Notes under the pieces: generated by a model | Told to the model about the DNA's origin: nothing | Database searches by the model: none | Seen by the model: the letters and a program-made list of their open reading frames with translations, nothing else | Assembly: GCA_019136325.1 (NCBI GenBank) | Contig: JAGVUJ010000301.1 | Location: forward strand, 1 to 8,975 | DNA length: 8,975 nucleotides | Direction of reading: 5' to 3' | DNA from: Deltaproteobacteria bacterium | Lineage (GTDB): Bacteria; Desulfobacterota; Syntrophia; Syntrophales; Smithellaceae | Program-made: the position numbers and the translations under genes | Part shown: in pieces, positions 6,579 to 8,975 of the stretch | Numbering within the stretch: position 1 is the stretch's first letter | Layout: every line of letters begins with the position of its first letter

Positions 6579-6947
6579 TCAGGGCAGGTAAGTTACCGCG
6601 GCGTTTTCCGATTCCCATATTTTGACCCGGACCATGTTGACGCCGGCTGTTTTGACCCTGGTATCCATTTTTTCGAAAATGTATTTGGCGATGTTTTCGG
6701 CAGAAGGGTTGATGCCGGCAAAATCCGTCAATGTGTTGATATGTTTGTGATCGAGCGCCTCAAGAACGTCTCCCAGCATTTTTTTTAATAATCGAAAATC
6801 AACTAATATTCCTATATGATTCAACTGCCCGGCGGCGACGGTTATTTCAACTTTAAAATTGTGGCCGTGTAATGCTTCGCATTTGCCGCCGATGTCGGCC
6901 AGCAGATGCGCGGCGGAAAATGATTTTATAATCGTAACTTCATACAT
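6579..6947 (-). CDS. queD: 6-carboxy-5,6,7,8-tetrahydropterin synthase QueD
   Basis: QueD turns 7,8-dihydroneopterin triphosphate, the FolE2 product, into 6-carboxytetrahydropterin on the way to preQ0 and queuosine in tRNA. From the chosen start it has 122 residues, typical of bacterial QueD. Zinc ligands are H14 (SAAHLL), H27 and H29 (LHGHNF). The catalytic Cys is C23 in GGKCEALHGH, which separates QueD from mammalian-type PTPS patterns. D66-H67 lie in LDHKHIN, and the pterin-anchoring Glu is E112 in KIWESE. A longer start at 6960-6962 is possible, but it has no Shine-Dalgarno, whereas the ATG at 6945-6947 is preceded by TGGAG 8 nt upstream. It is the first gene of the queD-folE2-nadE-zinc-ribbon unit, and its early-pathway role fits its neighbour. 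queA sits at the other end of the window. Confidence 0.95.
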   Translation of the reverse strand: MYEVTIIKSFSAAHLLADIGGKCEALHGHNFKVEITVAAGQLNHIGILVDFRLLKKMLGDVLEALDHKHINTLTDFAGINPSAENIAKYIFEKMDTRVKTAGVNMVRVKIWESENAAVTYLP

Positions 6948-6979
6948 GGTTGTGTGCTCCATTAGGGTGATCGTTGATT

Positions 6980-6988
6980 ATTATCATA
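6980..6988 (-). promoter_or_regulatory. Possible -10 region of a queD promoter
   Basis: On the minus strand TATGATAAT (6980-6988) offers overlapping -10 matches (TATGAT and GATAAT, each five of six to TATAAT) about 35 bp before the queD start. I cannot find a good -35 at the right spacing, so this is weak. The 125-bp gap (6963-7087) from the radical SAM gene makes an own promoter for queD plausible. Confidence 0.3.
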
Positions 6989-7087
6989 TTTTCAAGAGAT
7001 GTTGAATCATTAATTATCGGACGCAAACCATCGGCGAACAGTTGAACGGGCTGAAACGAAGGTTGCCGATTCAACCGGACGGAAAGG

Positions 7088-8479
7088 TTATCTGAAAATA
7101 TCAAAAAAACGGCGAATCGCTGTGCGCAGCTGGCTCATGGAATGGATCTCGTTGAGCAATCCGAAAAGGATGCGGGGACGAAAATAAAATGCGGCAAATG
7201 CTTTTTTCATCAATCGGCGCACTTCCTTTTGTGACATATTTTCCGGCGCATAGACGACACGATTGTTTTGATAAAGATCCCAGGGCAGAGCATCGGGCGC
7301 GATGCCTCCGCTTTGAACGAGGCGGTCATATATTTCCGTCCCCGGAAGGGGGAGGAAGTTGCTGAACTGGGCTCTGTGCAGGGGCAAGCTCAAGGCAAGC
7401 GCGATGGTCTTTTCGATATCTTCGGTTGTTTCACCAGGATACCCGATCATAAAAAAGCCTGTCATTCGAATTTTTGTTGTTGAGGAGACAAGATGAATCT
7501 TTTCGATCATCACATCCAGCGTCTCATTTCTTTTCATGTCCGCAATCATTCGTGAAGAGCCGGATTCGACACCGACAGAGAAAGAATAGCAGCCGGCTTT
7601 TTCCATATTGCGCAGCAACGCTTCATCCAGCGTGTCCAGTCTGACACCGTTGGTGCAGGCCCAGTCGATCGCAATATTTTCTTCTTCAAGCTTATTGCAG
7701 AATGCCATGACGCGGGATTTGTTCAGGGTGAAATTATCGTCCTCGATATGAAATTCCCTGATCCCGTAGGTTTTCTGTAAGCGCTTTATTTCTTCGATAA
7801 CATTGTCGATGCTCCTCGTGCGGAAATTTCTGCCGGTGTTGACGTGCACTCCGCAATACGTGCATGTAAACGGACATCCCCGGCTGGTAATGATGGGGGC
7901 AATCGGCAAACTTTTTGAAAACGTGCCGTGCGGGGCAACCGGATATGTTGTGGGGTCAATTAAATCCCAGCAGGGGAAGGGGATATCATCCGGATTTTCA
8001 ATACAGCCTCTTTTGTTTGTTTTTATTTTTCCGTCGCAGCGATGGATTAATCCTTCGACAGCGTTGATTTCAATCTGATCCGGTGATTCAATATGTTGCA
8101 GCAACCTGGGCAATCCCAGTTCCGCTTCTCCTGAAAAGGCATAATCCAGATTCCTGATTTCCATGGCTCCCTCAGGATCTCCCGAAGGATGGGGACCACC
8201 GGCAAGGGTCACCATTCCGCTGTTGACTTGTTTGGCCAGATCAACGCATTCTTTTGTTGAGCTGAAATCGCAGGTGTACATTTGGATGCCGACGACATCC
8301 GGTTTTTCGTCAACAAGATAATCGCGATATTGTCGATGGTTCATGCCTGTTTTTGCGCAATCGAGTATATTAACGGTATGACCGTTATTTCTCAAAACGG
8401 CGGCAAGATATCCCAGCCCGAGATTGGGGATGATGATGGGCATTTTGAAACTCGGCGGACGTACGAGCAGAACTTTCAT
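7088..8479 (-). CDS. Radical SAM protein with N-terminal B12-binding-type domain
   Basis: This 463-residue protein is built like class-B cobalamin-dependent radical SAM enzymes. Residues 1 to about 135 form the B12-binding Rossmann-like domain (MKVLLVRPPS start, GLGYLAAVLRNNGH, AGGPHPSG at 93-100, FSGEAE at 115-120). The radical SAM core spans about 190-400 with CPFTCTYC, Cys 202, 206 and 209 binding the 4Fe-4S cluster. It also shows FHIEDDNF (243-250), VGVESGS (302-308) and GYPGET (346-351). The tail (about 415-463) is basic and hydrophobic. The cobalamin lower-ligand motif DxHxxG is not intact: at 40-45 the sequence is DCAKTG, with Ala replacing His, as happens in several family members. 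Substrate and product cannot be told. Known relatives act in methylation or rearrangement of lipids, cofactors and natural products. The ATG has a weak Shine-Dalgarno; an in-frame stop lies 30 bp upstream, fixing the start region. The next gene upstream is a GT39-like membrane protein. Confidence 0.9.
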   Translation of the reverse strand: MKVLLVRPPSFKMPIIIPNLGLGYLAAVLRNNGHTVNILDCAKTGMNHRQYRDYLVDEKPDVVGIQMYTCDFSSTKECVDLAKQVNSGMVTLAGGPHPSGDPEGAMEIRNLDYAFSGEAELGLPRLLQHIESPDQIEINAVEGLIHRCDGKIKTNKRGCIENPDDIPFPCWDLIDPTTYPVAPHGTFSKSLPIAPIITSRGCPFTCTYCGVHVNTGRNFRTRSIDNVIEEIKRLQKTYGIREFHIEDDNFTLNKSRVMAFCNKLEEENIAIDWACTNGVRLDTLDEALLRNMEKAGCYSFSVGVESGSSRMIADMKRNETLDVMIEKIHLVSSTTKIRMTGFFMIGYPGETTEDIEKTIALALSLPLHRAQFSNFLPLPGTEIYDRLVQSGGIAPDALPWDLYQNNRVVYAPENMSQKEVRRLMKKAFAAFYFRPRILFGLLNEIHSMSQLRTAIRRFFDIFR

Positions 8480-8566
8480 GTCATTGAACTCTGTAATGGA
8501 TTCATTGCTTCACGCTCATCGTTATGTTGACGGTGTTCATCTCCGTTTCGAATGAATGATGACTAT

Positions 8567-8975
8567 TCATCGATCGCGTTGCTCCCCTGAAGATCGTGTG
8601 GAAATATTTTTTCTCAGATCGAAAATGTAAATTGAATGACCGACAACGGCAGACGGCTCGAGATACCTGTATTGATCATAGTAGTTGATGTCGATGTACA
8701 GCAATTCGTGCGTGTTTTCCTTTAAGAGATAATAAGGTCTTCCCACGAGGAAATTTATGCTGATGGCGTATAGTTTGATTTTATCGATGTTATGTTTATC
8801 CATATATTTTTTTAAAGCAGGCAAACCCTGCCCCCAGTCAAGGTTAGAGTCAATCAGCCAATGGCTTCCGTTTCGGGAGCCCCCGGCGGCGATATTAAAA
8901 TAAGATAAATAATCCGGAAAAGCAATGAGCGAGGATGGAACATATATAATGATGAGAAACATCAGAAGATATTGT
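8567..8975 (-). CDS. Membrane glycosyltransferase of the GT39/ArnT-like type, C-terminal part (5' end off the window)
   Basis: The frame is open to the right edge with no stop, so this is the C-terminal end of a larger protein: 135 codons plus the stop are seen. The visible part opens with a hydrophobic segment, the end of a membrane helix (LLMFLIIIYVPSSLIAF). It then carries the pattern DYLSYFNIAAGG..NG and DSNLDWGQGLPALKKYM, a well-known conserved block at the periplasmic C-terminus of dolichyl-phosphate-mannose-type (GT39-like) glycosyltransferases. Those enzymes use polyprenyl-phosphate sugars in the membrane to decorate proteins or lipids. The tail ends in a short charged sequence. The catalytic N-terminal loops are outside the window, so neither sugar nor acceptor can be assigned. 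The gene is 87 bp upstream of the radical SAM gene on the same strand; co-transcription is possible. Confidence 0.75.
   Translation of the reverse strand, partial: QYLLMFLIIIYVPSSLIAFPDYLSYFNIAAGGSRNGSHWLIDSNLDWGQGLPALKKYMDKHNIDKIKLYAISINFLVGRPYYLLKENTHELLYIDINYYDQYRYLEPSAVVGHSIYIFDLRKNISTRSSGEQRDR

Noticed and set aside
6078..6788. Plus-strand open frame of 236 codons across folE2 and queD
   Set aside because: It is the antisense shadow of two enzymes with complete active-site motifs; it has no domain and no ribosome binding site of note.
7026..7078. Possible hairpins between the radical SAM gene and queD (ATCGGC/GCCGAT and GGTTG/CAACC)
   Set aside because: The stems are 5-6 bp, and no T-run follows on the minus strand, so they do not make a convincing terminator or riboswitch.
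6963..7087. preQ1 riboswitch or Zur-type operator ahead of queD/folE2
   Set aside because: I looked for a compact preQ1 pseudoknot and for a palindromic zinc-regulator box; neither is recognisable in the 125-bp gap.
8510..8548. Minus-strand mini-ORF of 12 codons with a GGAG ahead of it, between the glycosyltransferase and radical SAM genes
   Set aside because: It is too short to judge, shows no run of regulatory codons and no attenuator hairpin, so it is probably chance.

Overview
The window looks like ordinary chromosomal DNA of a Gram-negative bacterium with moderate GC. Gene content (a glutamine-dependent NAD+ synthase of about 690 residues, FolE2 with QueD, a YajD-like HNH protein, a B12-binding-type radical SAM protein and a GT39-like membrane protein) and a tiny Pro/Ala-rich lipoprotein suggest a Desulfobacterota (deltaproteobacterial) lineage such as Syntrophales. 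That placement is inference from gene style, not from a search. No phage, transposon, CRISPR array, tRNA or rRNA is visible.

Layout. (1) Positions 1-1455, minus strand: mazG, then a DUF2065 membrane protein, then the N-terminal part of queA, which runs off the left edge. A sigma70-like promoter lies just upstream of mazG. (2) Positions 1456-1801: a divergent AT-rich intergenic region with promoters pointing both ways and an 11-bp direct repeat. (3) Positions 1802-2082, plus strand: a single-gene unit encoding a 71-residue lipoprotein, with strong promoter, strong Shine-Dalgarno and a textbook intrinsic terminator. (4) Positions 2109-3511, plus strand: extended -10 promoter, then a YtxH-like protein, a DUF948 (YtxG-like) membrane protein and an HNH protein. 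(5) Positions 3514-6947, minus strand: queD, folE2, nadE and a small zinc-ribbon protein, tightly packed and converging on the HNH gene with a 2-bp gap. (6) Positions 7088-8975, minus strand: a radical SAM protein with an N-terminal cobalamin-binding-type domain, preceded by the C-terminal end of a GT39-type membrane glycosyltransferase that enters from the right edge.

How the genes fit together. FolE2 converts GTP to dihydroneopterin triphosphate and QueD converts that to 6-carboxytetrahydropterin. These are the first two steps towards the queuosine precursor preQ0. QueA acts late, adding the cyclopentanediol part to preQ1 already in tRNA. The window therefore carries early and late steps of tRNA queuosine synthesis on either side of a plus-strand island. 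NadE (last step of NAD+ synthesis) and MazG (hydrolysis of non-canonical or excess NTPs) are housekeeping nucleotide enzymes. The radical SAM and glycosyltransferase genes probably belong to a different, envelope- or metabolite-related locus.

I did not find a convincing undescribed system. The points most worth a second look are the radical SAM protein without the usual cobalamin-ligand histidine, the conserved YtxH/DUF948 pair, the slippage-prone lipoprotein repeats and the small zinc-ribbon gene coupled to nadE.
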